Source: Gordius sp. MW1 (lineage: Eukaryota; Nematomorpha; Gordioida; Gordea; Gordiidae). Taken from it: a stretch of DNA of 64,000 nucleotides. The position numbers were made by a program, and so were the translations under genes. The stretch lies in assembly GCA_964036665.1 (NCBI GenBank), contig OZ038527.1, positions 9,331,835 to 9,395,834 on the forward strand. The letters are read 5' to 3'. The notes below the pieces were generated by a model, which was not told the DNA's origin, did not search any database, and saw only the letters and a program-made list of their open reading frames with translations. Below are positions 11,601 to 23,200 of this stretch, piece by piece; position 1 is the first letter of the stretch; each line of letters opens with the position of its first letter.

Positions 11601-13994
11601 TATCATAGCTATAAATTTCATCGGCAATATAACCGATATCTCTTTAGGAAAACAGAATGCCTGCTAAGTTCTATAAGAAATCCCCGAATAAGCAACCCTT
11701 AACCCTATAAAAAAATGACTTGAACTAAATTTGTAAACTTGAAATTATGCGAAATTATTATGTTGGTTGTTATCGAAAATTTGACCGAAAGTGGTCGTCG
11801 GTTTGTAAAAATCAACATATAAGACCCTATATAGTTGCAGTAAGTATACGATCTACATATTTTGGTATATATTGTAGTAACAAGAGTTATAAGGTTCTCT
11901 TTAAACGATCTTATAAAATAATTTTAAAAATTTATGTGTCGTTTAATTAGGGCATGAGTTAAAAAGTAGTCATTTTACTAACCAGCTATGTAAATAACGT
12001 TTTCCATTATACAAGCTCCATGATGGCTCATAGGATATGGGAGGTCGTGATTAAATTTCGACCAAGAGTTTGCTATTGGATTGTAGGCGTAACAATTTTT
12101 TTTCAACTCTATATCCGTTTTTTTGCCCGAATTCACTCCACCCAAGCTCAATATGTATTGCTTAGCAGGGGCCTATATAAACAATATTAGATCTACTCAG
12201 ATACAAAACTTTGTTTTACCGAGAAATATGTTCTTTCGAAATTTATGGAATTATATATATTTGTAAAAGGCGAGGGTAGAAACCAGAGGTGAGCTTTCCT
12301 TAAAATTTTGCCCTAAACTGGCCCAGACCGCTGGCCCACGCCCCGTCATGTCGGCTCGGCAGTTCCCGATTCAATAAAGCTGCCCGACCTGACCGGTTTA
12401 AATAATTATATTAGACCGTCAGGCCCAAATCAAATGAGTCCCCAATAAATCTTACCCAAACATTTGGAAATAAGGTTAATAAAACAGAATTAGCAATATC
12501 TTATTTTGTGTATTTAATATAAAGATATAATAAGTTGTGGGAAGTTTTGGAAAATAATCGTGTGCCTCTTTCTTTAATCAGTCATTGGTCCGGTAATTTT
12601 TTGCAAAATATTAGCCTATTGCACCGAAAAAAGGTTGTTACATTGACATTCTTATCGGTCGCGAATGAATGCCTATTTATATGAAAAGCTTTTTTCATTG
12701 GATTCGCCTTCTAAAATATTATGCCATTTTTGTACAATATAAAACCAGAATATACCCCGACGTTATTAACAATCGTTTTTAAACGTATGCCAACATCACT
12801 TTTTGGTTTCTAAAATTAGGTCATAAAGACACTATTATAGTGTAAAATAACAACTGAAAATAAAAAAGTGAAAAATAATCGCCAAAGAAATTTGTGAATT
12901 CTCCATATTAAGTTTCTCTCGTGAAAAACACTTTCCTTTCCCAAACTATAAATTCTAGAGTTAACAGTCTAACCTATCAATTTAAAGAATAGATTCTGTA
13001 ATTTTTTTGTTTTTATAGGGGTTAATAAATATTATATTATCAATGAAAAAATGATATAAGGCAAAGATGAGAAATTATACTAAAACAAAATTAATTAATT
13101 TCAAGAATTCCATTAAGCCTGTTAAGATGCCTCCTGGGACAGCCTGAAATCTATAGGGGCAGGGTAGCGGGCCCGATCTAGGCCCTAGTAAAACTAATTA
13201 ATTTTTTCCTTTGATATTTTTATTATTTAATTACGATATAAGAGCCAGGGGTTTTTTTCATGCACACCAAACAATGCTTTGACATCTCGGCTAATGTAGA
13301 TTTTCTTGGCTTGGGAACGTCAAAGTATAGTTTATCTAACTGATTGTGTTCTTTTAAAGTTCGATACCTTCAGAAATATTCCATGTATTTATAAGCAAAC
13401 TTGATGGGTTTTAGTTAAGATGCTGTTAATTTATAAAATTTAAACCATAAATAGGGGTAGTAATGATTAATACTAAAATGTGCGCTGGTATAACTTTGTT
13501 ACAAAATGTACCCTATTTTAAATTATTTGCTTTAATGCTTTGGCGGTGAGCCATGTTTTATCAAATGAGCAAATAAAATTATATAAATATCAGGGGAATT
13601 ACCATAAAGCTTTGTAAAAATGTTGTGAACAGTATGGACTAAAAGATATATATTCTTTGCCTTGAAGAGTGGCAAATACATCTTCGGCATCGATGTGAAC
13701 CATGCGTACACATGATAACACGTCATTTGACATTTTTAGCCTATTGTCTTTATCGGCATGGATCCATCTGAAAGCGGCTCTTAGAACGTCAGTTTCATTG
13801 TCAATCCCCAAAAACTCGTTATTTAATAAACGCGTAACGGCATTTACGCTTGATTCCAAAAACTCTCTGGTACACACAACTTCTAAAAACTTTTCCGTCA
13901 AAATTTTGTAATGATTCGTATTTAGAGCTTCGATATGGGACACATTTTCAAGTTCTTGCAGAGCTTTACTGATTTCGGATGACGCCGCCATCAA
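8388..13994 (-). CDS. BACK-kelch protein gene, five exons, no BTB found
   Basis: Exons, in transcript order: 13994-13603, 13367-13235, 12172-11983, 11209-11050 and 8646-8388. All junctions have GT-AG ends and keep frame, giving 377 residues. Residues about 1-115 form a BACK domain (EKFLEVVCTREFLESSV, then LRAAFRWIH). Next comes the BACK-kelch linker with VPKPRKST. Three or so kelch blades follow, each with a GG pair (LSLGG, YIAGG, YAIGG, WISGG) and a later W. BTB-BACK-kelch proteins normally recruit substrates to Cul3 ligases. Here I find no BTB exon upstream and fewer than six blades, so the gene is partial, diverged or pseudogenised. A hAT relic sits in the last intron. Confidence 0.75.
9983..10325 (+). 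pseudogene. hAT transposase N-terminus, BED zinc finger
   Basis: About 116 residues. VWKKFDIL...ATICICKTCKKYLSY...GTSHLKRHKC is a BED finger with the C-x2-C and H-x4-5-C/H ligands. It opens with a short repeated MSEE(T/L)TM stretch. CTCAAG|GTAAGA at about 10321 is a good donor, so the frame after it is probably intron. A later stretch (about 10375-10508) reads FNQYLEEYV...DLIKWWKAK, the usual hAT C-terminal W motif. Confidence 0.8.
10600..10719 (+). pseudogene. hAT transposase C-terminal dimerisation segment
   Basis: Reads PATSATSERNFSTAGRLIEERR then LRPEIIDDLLFLHDYY before a stop, the signature end of hAT transposases. The DDE core that should precede it is absent, so the copy is non-autonomous. 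Confidence 0.85.
11050..11209 (-). CDS. Kelch gene exon 4: second blade
   Basis: Acceptor TTGGAG|GTGGAT, donor GCTAA|GTAATT. Continues IAGG into LGNDNKTTDSAFKFHHQKW and SDFQLVAFQKKVYAIGG, then CDSQA. Frame is kept on both sides. Confidence 0.85.
11451..11490. repeat. End of a GGTGCAAAAAATGG MITE
   Basis: AAGGTGCAAAAAATGCCCATTTTAACC followed by TTTTTTGAGGTTAT matches the termini of the element at 2760-3304. I could not find the partner end nearby, so this is a solo or decayed copy inside a kelch intron. Confidence 0.5.
11983..12172 (-). CDS. Kelch gene exon 3: first blade
   Basis: Acceptor ATATAG|GCCCCT in phase 0, donor GCTG|GTTAGT in phase 1. Encodes YILSLGGVNSG, CYAYNPIANSWSKF and a second-blade opening MSHHGACIMENVIYIAG, the canonical kelch spacing of GG, Y and W. 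Confidence 0.85.
12296..12440. repeat. GC-rich arm fragment inside kelch intron
   Basis: A GC-rich patch with GGCCCAGACCGCTGGCCC and GCCCGACCTGACCGG words in an AT-rich intron, like the arms of the element at 8845. Probably a decayed relative. A second patch (GCGGGCCCGATCTAGGCCC) is at about 13150-13190. Confidence 0.45.
13235..13367 (-). CDS. Kelch gene exon 2: linker
   Basis: Too short to stand out as an open frame. Acceptor CTGAAG|GTATCG; donor ATC|GTAATT. The join to exon 1 reads ...HFYKALWYRTLKEHN. VPKPRKST then matches the conserved P-R-K-S step before the first kelch blade. Confidence 0.8.
13603..13994 (-). CDS. Kelch gene exon 1: BACK domain
   Basis: Opens with ATG ATG GCG. It encodes HYKILTEKFLEVVCTREFL..., LRAAFRWIHADKDNRL and LLNNEFLGIDNETDVL, all BACK landmarks. 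It ends TTATG|GTAATT in phase 2, so the W codon is completed by the next exon. Whether 13994 is the true start or an internal Met after a missing BTB exon is open. Confidence 0.8.
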
Positions 13995-14109
13995 TATTTA
14001 ATAATATTTTAAAATTGCTAAATAAAACATACAAGCTAATGACATACTATTTAACATTGATTGTTGTATTGCTTTACTACAAAACTACCCTTTCTTAAAT
14101 GATGTCTTC

Positions 14110-14830
14110 AAAATTTGGTAATATTATATATATTCTGTGTGGGTTATTAAATGTAGGTTGAGAAAAAAGCGACTCCTCTGCTAAGCATTTAGAACTAAAT
14201 ATAGAGGAGAAGGGTAATTATAACTTGAGTCAAATGAAATTTAGCAATGATAGAAATTATTTGAAGAATGCGAGGTCAATTCATCCTAAGTAGCTATTCA
14301 ACTAGTTACGGGAGGTTAAGAAGCGAACTTTTAAGTATATATATTAGTACTCCACAAATATTAATTTGGCCTAAAAATCAATGTTATACGTACTCGCAGC
14401 TAAATTGAGATGAATGGTGTAGAGTTATGTCTGGTTAGAATTATGAGGATTTGGGTAAGTGGAAGAGCTTGTAAGTCTTTTTAGGTAGAGTGTGAGTGAA
14501 CTGAAATCAATCTACTAGCCCATTAGTTGCTGATCGCACGCAATGGTTATTAATAATAATGGCCGAGTGATTACTGATTTGGGTTGACTAATTCGAATAA
14601 TTACAAGCTCACATCTTAGCCACTTACAACTATTTGAATAGATATTTTGCTTGAATTAGAACGCCGTTATTGAATAATATTTTTCTTGTAAATACTTTGA
14701 TATTGAAAAGTATTATAATTACTTTCCGCCACTGTTTTTAATGTTTAGCAGTAGAGTAACTCTCCTTGACATATATTTATAATAAACATTTTAAAAAACA
14801 GAAAATTGGTAACCACGTGATGCATGGTTT
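14110..14830. mobile_element. Foldback-type repeat, unit A
   Basis: The left arm (14110-14350) and the right arm (14620-14830) are loosely inverted to each other: GAAGGGTAATTATAA versus TATAATTACTTTCC, and GAATGCGAGGTCAATTC versus an inverted equivalent. The same arms recur in diverged form at 15835-16040 and 16255-16480. No coding sequence was seen. Confidence 0.5.
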
Positions 14831-15027
14831 TCTTAATAAATAATGCAACAGCCAGATTATTGGACATTGCCCTAACAAGCCATCAGAAAATACCACGACA
14901 CGGGCAAAGACACAATCAAGGTGCCACAAAGCGACATCTTTAATTAATTAATTTAGCCTCGAGCAGTGTCTAAATGCTACGGACGATAAATCTATCTATT
15001 TACCTGGTTTAGAATAACAACTTCGAC

Positions 15028-15307
15028 CATAGACTAATAGACTGTTCATCTCTTATATATTCACGCATCAAAAGTGTTGCCAAAAACGACCGCCATTTTG
15101 ATAAGTGAATTTAAGTTTGTATAGCGATGGATTGTATTGGACAAATCATCGATCTTATAACATAAAACAATTCATTTTAATCATCATAGCGATTTTAAAA
15201 ATTCATCAAACCATATAAATTGGCCAAAATTAATGTTTCACTTTTCAAAATGGCTGCCAAAATGGGGTACACTTTTTAAAAGGGAATGAGCAGTCTATTA
15301 GTCTATG
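15028..15307. mobile_element. hAT-type MITE, CATAGACTA family
   Basis: CATAGACTAATAGACTG...CAGTCTATTAGTCTATG. Flanks ACTTCGAC (15020-15027) and ACTTCGGC (15308-15315) match at 7 of 8 positions. Shares internal 'CCGCCATTTTG' and 'AAAAGGGAATGAGCAGTC' with the other copies. Confidence 0.85.
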
Positions 15308-15834
15308 ACTTCGGCGCCTTACTACACTCCAACCATAATCAACGATTGCAACATCTGTCTATCATACAAATCTTCACTGCTCCTCAAATGGGCGTAATCA
15401 CAAAAACAATTCATCACCATCACAACTTAATATTTTAGCATTTAAATGGCCTCCTGAAATGAGCAACTACTAATGCGAATTAGGCAAGACAATTCATTTG
15501 ATGACATAGATCAATACACCTTATATGCAAGGTATAGTTGCTAAAGCGATGACCTTCTACTAACACATTTGGCCATCATCACCAGGAGCCATTGCATTTG
15601 AACAACATACTAATGGGCTAATTGGGCGAGCTTACTTCACTGACATCTCCTTCATCGGAACACCAAACAAATCTTCATATTAAAGCAGATTAGTACCTGC
15701 AATCCCATATTGGTACCCAATCCATTCATAAACCTGTCTGGCTGCCAGCTCAACAAGACAAATTTGTCACCTAAGTATAACATTCTGTTTCTAATTGAAG
15801 GAATATTTGTAGAAATTACTGATTACAATTCTTA

Positions 15835-16480
15835 CAAGTTCACTTCAATCATTTTGATCGAATTAACCTCGCTTTATTCTGAATAATATTTATTCTTGTT
15901 TATGCTTCGATCGATTTAAAAATATTATAATTTCCCTTCTACACCACTTTACATAGCTCTCAATATGCTTAGCATAAGAGTCACACTCTTCTCTACTTAT
16001 ATTAATAATAAACATCTACTTTTCACAGAATTGGTGGCCGAGCTATGTCCTCTGGACCATTAACGATATGCTATTCAATGTTTGAATTAAATATGTTCAA
16101 CGGACTGATGCTTCTTTGATTGGAATCGCAATCGGTCACCAGCTATAACGGTCATCGGTAGTGGGAATGTTATTATAGGTGACTGATTGAGACTCCAAGC
16201 CCAACGGTAGCAATAGATTAGAAGGTTGCATCTGCATGCTCAAATACGTCGGGATCACCAATTTTGTGAAAGTTATTACTTATGTAAGTAGAGAGGAGAG
16301 CGATTTTTTTGCTAAGCAAGGTCGTATTAGTGGTTGAGAAGGGTAATTATAATGTCTTTGAGTCTATCGAAATATAAGCAATGATTGATATAATTTAAGA
16401 GAATGCGAAGTCAATTCATTCAAACTAGCTATTTCAATGCTCGAGAGGTTAAGAAGTGAACTTGTATGTATTCAGATTAG
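15835..16480. mobile_element. Foldback-type repeat, unit B
   Basis: Arms 15835-16040 and 16255-16480 mirror those of unit A; for example TTGGTGGCCGAGC near 16032 faces GATCACCAATTTTG near 16251. Together the two units look like duplicated or rearranged copies of one inverted-repeat element interrupted by the MITE at 15028. Confidence 0.45.
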
Positions 16481-16499
16481 TTGTACGAACGGATTGATG

Positions 16500-17050
16500 T
16501 TAATTTGCCATTCCCTGGAGAAGGAGATTATATATAAATACAAAAAATTATGATTTAACTATATACTTTAATTTTTTAAAATATTTAAAAATGTTAATTT
16601 TTTTGAAATTTAAATTATCAACGACTGCTTTTTGAATATTTTTTGTATGTCAATTATGTATTTACAGGTATAAAATACACATAGTTAAGTGGTTTTAAGG
16701 GCTATGTTTTTAGTGAAGGTCATATCTTTGAAAAATTGATTGAATTTTTTTACGATCTCTTGCTTTGAAAAATTGCGCCCCAAATGGCTCAAACATGGCA
16801 GCCTACACCACTTAATAAATATCAGTTGTTCTTCAGTCTATTATTTATTAATCTGTGGTTTTTATGACTCATTATCCTTTAGCTTTTTTGTCTTAATTTG
16901 AACACGTATGCCTAAATAGAAAATATAAGTTACGACAAATTTATTTATTTATTATTCGATAATTATAGTGATTAATTCTTACAAATTATTTTTTGAGATA
17001 TAGCGAGCGAAAAAGGAAACAAGATCAAAAATGACTATTGTATAAAAGCA
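16500..17050. other. AT-rich spacer, nothing recognised
   Basis: Low-complexity AT-rich sequence downstream of the ACE-like stop codon. I see no exon or element ends. It may include the 3' untranslated region of the ACE-like gene; an AATAAA-like signal is not decisive in such AT-rich DNA. Confidence 0.4.
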
Positions 17051-17054
17051 TATT

Positions 17055-17229
17055 TCATAACGTAGGCCTCCATGTAATTGCTATGTGCAAGCGTCGGATC
17101 TCAGATTTTAGCCAAATAACAAGTGGCCTATAGAATTCAAGCATAGGCCCAACGTCAAAGTAAGTCTGATTGCACAGATTATGAATGGCTGATCTCCAAT
17201 CCATTCCATTACCACGTTTCATTACATTT
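17055..17229 (-). CDS. ACE-like exon 8: C-terminus
   Basis: Acceptor TATCATAG|AAATGT. NVMKRGNGMDWRSAIHNL, then FDVGPMLEFYRPLVIWLKSE and HIAITWRPTL before a TGA. This is the soluble-ACE C-terminal pattern; no membrane anchor follows. Confidence 0.85.
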
Positions 17230-20200
17230 CTATGATAAAATATTGATAAATCCATATTATCGTATGAAAAACAACTTCTGTAAATATTTCATAATTGCTG
17301 TTCACACTAGCTCTAATTTAATTAAAGTAATCATTTTGCTACATATAACGAAATAAAATTCCCTACAATTTTTTAACCAATGGCTTATAGAAGTGACCCC
17401 ATCGAAGTTTTCTTTTTAATTATTATGATAGCTTTTCCGGGAGTATATTCTCACTGCTAACTATAAAACAGCTTCTATTGCAAAATCAAGATCTTGTTTC
17501 AACTGATTTGTTTAAAGATAACAAAATTTAAACGGCAGAATTTAAACTCCATGTCCATAATGAATAATTATATTTGCTAATCTTCAACAAAACCCTGGCT
17601 TAGAAAATTGTTAATAGATCGTAATAAGTAACCATCCTATTTCAAGGGAAATTTTTTTAGTTCTAACAATGTTGAATTAGTTTAAAGTATGAAATTTATA
17701 TGGGCAATTTTGTTTAATTAAATGCTATGGTGTTTATTTTTCAAATTCTTCTTTTAAGACTATTCATTTTTTCCTCAAGAAAAATAATTTAATATTTTGT
17801 CTATTATGATAGATTTCTAAGTACCTTAATTTATTTCCTATATCACTGTTTCCATACATGTCAAAGTTATACAAGGTATGCTGTTTCGTCGTTGCTTGAA
17901 AAGTCGTGTTTTTATTTTTCATTTTTTGCATAGTGTAATTCCATAAACCTTTGTTCAATTGATATTTTAAAAGAATGGACCGCCAAAATTTATCAACACC
18001 GTTATTGCGCGTAACATGGTAGCTCATTCCGATGTCAAAATAGTTTTGTTGATCGGAATCATAATCCACATTTCTGTATTTATCAGGGTGGTGAAGTCCT
18101 TGTATTTTTTCAACAATACTCCACCATGCTGTGTTATAGTTTTGTTTTTGTATCTGTCCTGACAACACTTTTTGTCTCCAAGACTTAACAGCAAGCATAT
18201 GCATAATTGTAGGCATATCACGCAGCGCTACGTGCATGAGATACGAGACAATGGAAGCACGATCAATAAGACCTATTTAATTTGTTTATTAACCACTTTT
18301 AAAGCTAATATAAATGCAAAGGGTTGTTCGAAAAATAATATTTAAAAACTAAGTGTTAAAAGAGCGACTTTTAAGTGCATATAAATATTCATTTCACTAC
18401 AAAGGCTAAGGACTGCAATTCAAAAATCCTTACATAACATGTAATTCGGATAGAACTTTTTTCCCAAATTATTTAAATTAGTCATAATGTATTATACAAT
18501 TAGAGCCTTTAATGTATCGTTAGATTTATTAAACAGAATTTGTTTACATATTTCAAGGATAAATTTTAAAAATTGTTTAAGATATTATTTTAATACCTAA
18601 AGTGGTGAAGTTTTGTAGAAAGGAATTGTTCGGATTTATCGCTGACAATGCAAGTAATTCTCCAATGACCTCCTCAAATTCTGGCACAGGCGGTTTTTGA
18701 TTGAGGATTGGTAATGAATTATATTCTTGGTAATAATAAATATGTCCCAATTGGTGAAAAATTTCAAGTAATGTTTGGTAAGATGGATCAGCACATAAAA
18801 CAAGTCTTAAAACAATATACAATGGATAATAAAATTTACCTAAATTCTTTTGTTTTATACATATTATAACTGACAGAATCTTTTATGCTAATGTTGGAGC
18901 ATTCATTTAAATTCTTAATCTGGGAATTTAGCCAAAAACTTTCTGACAAATTTGCAAAGCCTAAAGAAACCCAAAATTGTTCGGCTTGTTTAGCTAGGGC
19001 ATAAGTAGTGATATTATTATCTTTAATTTTTTGATCAATTAGGCCTTCATAATTCAAGATTGGATTAATCTGTATAATTTGTAGAATGTTCGACCAAGTA
19101 AGGCCCCATATGTTACCTTAATTTTACGTTGACGTATATTTGTGATTTTTACCTGTTAAATGTATAGGGACAGTATTAGCCGATTGTTCCTGTTCGTTTA
19201 TATAAAAATGTTTGGCCAAATTATGTTTAATTAAAGCATGGAGATCTGCGTAAAAATCAAATAGTTCATCTAGTATTCGCTTCGAGTCGTCGTTCTTGAA
19301 GTATTCATCTTTATCTATTATAAAATAGCATATTGTAAGAACGCCTTGCCTTTTAATTTTAGTCGTAATTTATTTGGTAGTTTTGGGAATAATACAAGAA
19401 AATTGTTTAGAAAACTATGATATTACATACTACCACAAATTTTAATTGACATACCTGCGCAGCATTTATTGTAATAATTAATCATAGTTTGATAGTCTTC
19501 CTTTAATTTGGGAAAATTAGATATTGTCTTTTTATTCCTCATTATCCCCATATAGTTTTTGTATAGACATTCGTACGTGTGTTTGTTTTTATTTAAGATA
19601 GTAATATTTTGGCGTTCTTCGACTTCACTGTTTGTAGAATAAATTTGGGGAATTGGATTGGATTCATTATTTGAAGAATCACACACACCATTCAGCGACA
19701 ATGTTAATGGTTTGATTTTATAAAAAGACATAAAGGCATTCCCTCTCCATATATTGTAAAACCTATAATGTAAATTAAAAAACATTATCCTACATTTTTA
19801 AAGCCGAATTATTTATTTTATGTTTTATAATCGAATAGATATGTATGTATCTTATCGTTTAAGCAATGAGTGAGATATTTGTACTTAATATAGAAATGTC
19901 AAGCGATTTGCTAAGGAAGTTAGATTAACTATTTATCAATGACACTCTTGCCGGACCCATGCCCTTGGCCACTCCTTTCTTCCCTCATTTTATAATTGGC
20001 CAAATGGTATTTAATCATAAACGTAATATAATGTTTTGCCATAGGTCCGAATTTATACAAAAGGGGAATATTTTGAGTTTTGACTGAGATCGGTACAAAT
20101 CGATCTATTTGAACAGAAGACTTAATGTTTATAATTTATTAATCATGAAATATATATTAAAATAGTAAATTATTTATATAACATTAAATAGTAAAAATCC

Positions 20201-23200
20201 CATTTTATTTGATAGATATGGCATTTGGTTATTACCATAGACTAAATAGACTGCTCATTATACGTACACACCCGAAAAAGTGATGCTAGTTTTACCGCCA
20301 TCTTGAAAATACAAAATAACGCATCTGGTAGGTAAGTTCGGTTATATAATGATAATATTTTTATGGTCAAAAAATTTATTTTCACGAAACAAAGTTACAT
20401 AAATAAGCGAAATACAAAAATAAAGACATATTGGTTAAATACAACGATCTATATCAAGACTGCTCATTATACGTACACACCCGAAAAAGTGATGCTAGTT
20501 TTACCGCCATCTTGAAAATACAAAATAACGCATCTGGTAGGTAAGTTCGGTTATATAATGATAATATTTTTATGGTCAAAAAATTTATTTTCACGAAACA
20601 AAGTTACATAAATAAGCGAAATACAAAAATAAAGACATATTGGTTAAATACAACGATCTATATCAATACTGCTCATTATACGTACACACCCGAAAAAGTG
20701 ATGCTAGTTTTACCGCCATCTTGAAAATACAAAATAACGCATCTGGTAGGTAAGTTCGGTTATATAATGATAATATTTTTATGGTCAAAAAATTTATTTT
20801 CACGAAACAAAGTTACATAAATAAGCGAAATACAAAAATAAAGACATATTGGTTAAATACAACGATCTATATCAACTCGGGCCTTCGGCCCTCGTGGGAA
20901 GGGGGAGGGGAGAAGGGAAGGGAAGGGGGGAAGGAAAGGGAAGGGAAGGGGGGACGACTCATCTATACTTCGTATAAATGTATCATATTTGCTATGCAAT
21001 TTATGGTCGAGAAAGGTGGGAAGGGGCGAGAATGCCTATAGGGGGGTATTAAATGCCTAATGATTAATTAATTATTTATACAAATTTTCCATTTATAGGC
21101 AAAATGTAATATAAGCAAAATGTAATATAGGCAAGGGTTAGGGTTAGATTTAGTGTTTGCATCTAGTTGCGTATTACATTAGTTTTTACGGCCTTTAGTG
21201 ATTATGGGTCTAACAAACATTATATTATAAAACATCACAATGTTAAGAATTTGCAGAATTGTTGGGATAAATTTTTTGTTGAATTTGAACAATTTTTAAT
21301 TATAAAAATCAAAAATTTGGCGAATGGTCATTTTTTCTCCATTGGTCAGTAAACAGATACTCTATAAGTCAATGATAGCCAAAAAAACGGAAAAAAAAAT
21401 TTGATGCTCACTTTGGCCAATGGTCATTTTTTTCCATTGGTCAGCAGCCAGCACACGGTAAAAATCGATATAAATTCATAAGAGTAAAAACAAACGAAAA
21501 AAAAATTTTCGAATCACATTTTGGCCAATGGTCATTTTTTCCATTGGTCAGCAGCCAGGACACGGTAAAAGTGAATATAAATTCATAATAGTCAAAAAAA
21601 ACGGAAAAAAAATTTTTCGAATCACATTTTGGCCAATGGTCATTTTATTCCATTGGTCAGCAGCCAGCGGACGGCCAAAAAGTCATAATAGCAATGGTAG
21701 GAACAGGAAAAATCATAATAGTCAAAAAAAACGAAAAAAATAATTTCGATTCACATTTTGGCCAATGGTCATTTTTTCCATCGGTCAGGAGCCAGCGGAC
21801 GGCCAAAAAGTCATAATAGCAATGGTAGTAACAGGAACAATCATAATAGTCAAAAAAAACGAAAAAATAAACTCGGATTCACATTTTGGCCAATGGTCAT
21901 TTTTTTCATTGGTCAGCAGCCAGCGGACGGCCAAAAAGTCTTATTATCAATGATAGTAACAAGAACAATCATAAGAGTCAAAAAAAACTCCGGGATTCTA
22001 ACCCAAAAACTAGTTAAATTGCATAGCAATTAAAAGTAAACAACTTTTATTTATGTTTATTATATAATAAAATGAAACAATAATAGAACAAGCGGACGGC
22101 CAAAAAGTCATATTATCAATGGTAGTAACAGGAAAAATATATTAATTTAAAAAAATAAAAAAAAATTTTGCCCTCTCCGGGAATCGAACCAGCAATTCAG
22201 AACGTTCGCCGGGGTTCGAACCCACATTAATAGAGGCATAGGCTTTTGTAGGGGCACAGGCACCCATATCAGTAGAGGCATAGGCCCTTGTAGTGGAGGG
22301 CATAGGGTAATTATAGCAATTAATATCAATGTTACCCATTTCAAAAACGAATAGATATACTTATGCATTAATTTAACATAGCATTAAAACCCGACCCCGC
22401 CCGAAAGCGAGGGAGATAGAGATGAGGGGTGGGCCACCTCTTATGCATTAATTTAAAAAATAACACAGCGAGGGAGATAGAGATGAGGGGTGGGGCACCT
22501 CTTTCTCACGCATTAATTTAAAAAATCGATAACCTAATATACCCAATGCAAATAGATAGGGACGGACAGACAACGGACAACGGACAACCAAAAACGAGCC
22601 CATAAATTGCATAGCAATTAATTATATTTTATTATTTATAAGAAAAGAATGACTTTGTCTATGCTTAGTGTGCAGTTAATAACTGTAGGAATTCAAGAAA
22701 CACAAAGCCGGATTATTCTTACCACAAGTATTTTATATTTAATTTAATATATTCATAATAATGTTCTTTAAGTCTAAATTGATATATCTATTTAGCCTAA
22801 TATATTTTTTTTGTATATAATTCTTATCTATTAATAGAAATATATTTAATTTATTATATTCATAATGTGTTTTTGTATATAATTCTTATCTATTAATGGA
22901 ATATATATAATTTATTATATTCATAATGAGTTTTTGTATATAAGTCTTATCTATTAATAGAATATATTTAATTTATTACATTCTTAATAAGTTCTCTAAG
23001 TGTAAATTGATATATATATATAACAAATAGACTATGTTGATTTAAACACAAATTTACATTTATGGTGTGTTACATTTTACAATAATAAATCTAATGTTTA
23101 ATATTCATGAATTCTAGGCTTCATAAGAATAACTAGTAAATTGACACAACATGCTTCATGCTTTTTTTATGAAAGGTTTTTTAGAGATTTTGGGGACATT

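Noticed and set aside
19315-19433. Internal deletion of ~70 residues in the ACE-like protein
   Set aside because: Counting all exons gives about 652 residues, normal for the family; exon 3 is diverged, not missing sequence.
22142-22225. Complete tRNA gene
   Set aside because: Only T-arm-like sequences are present; no acceptor stem, D arm or anticodon arm fits.
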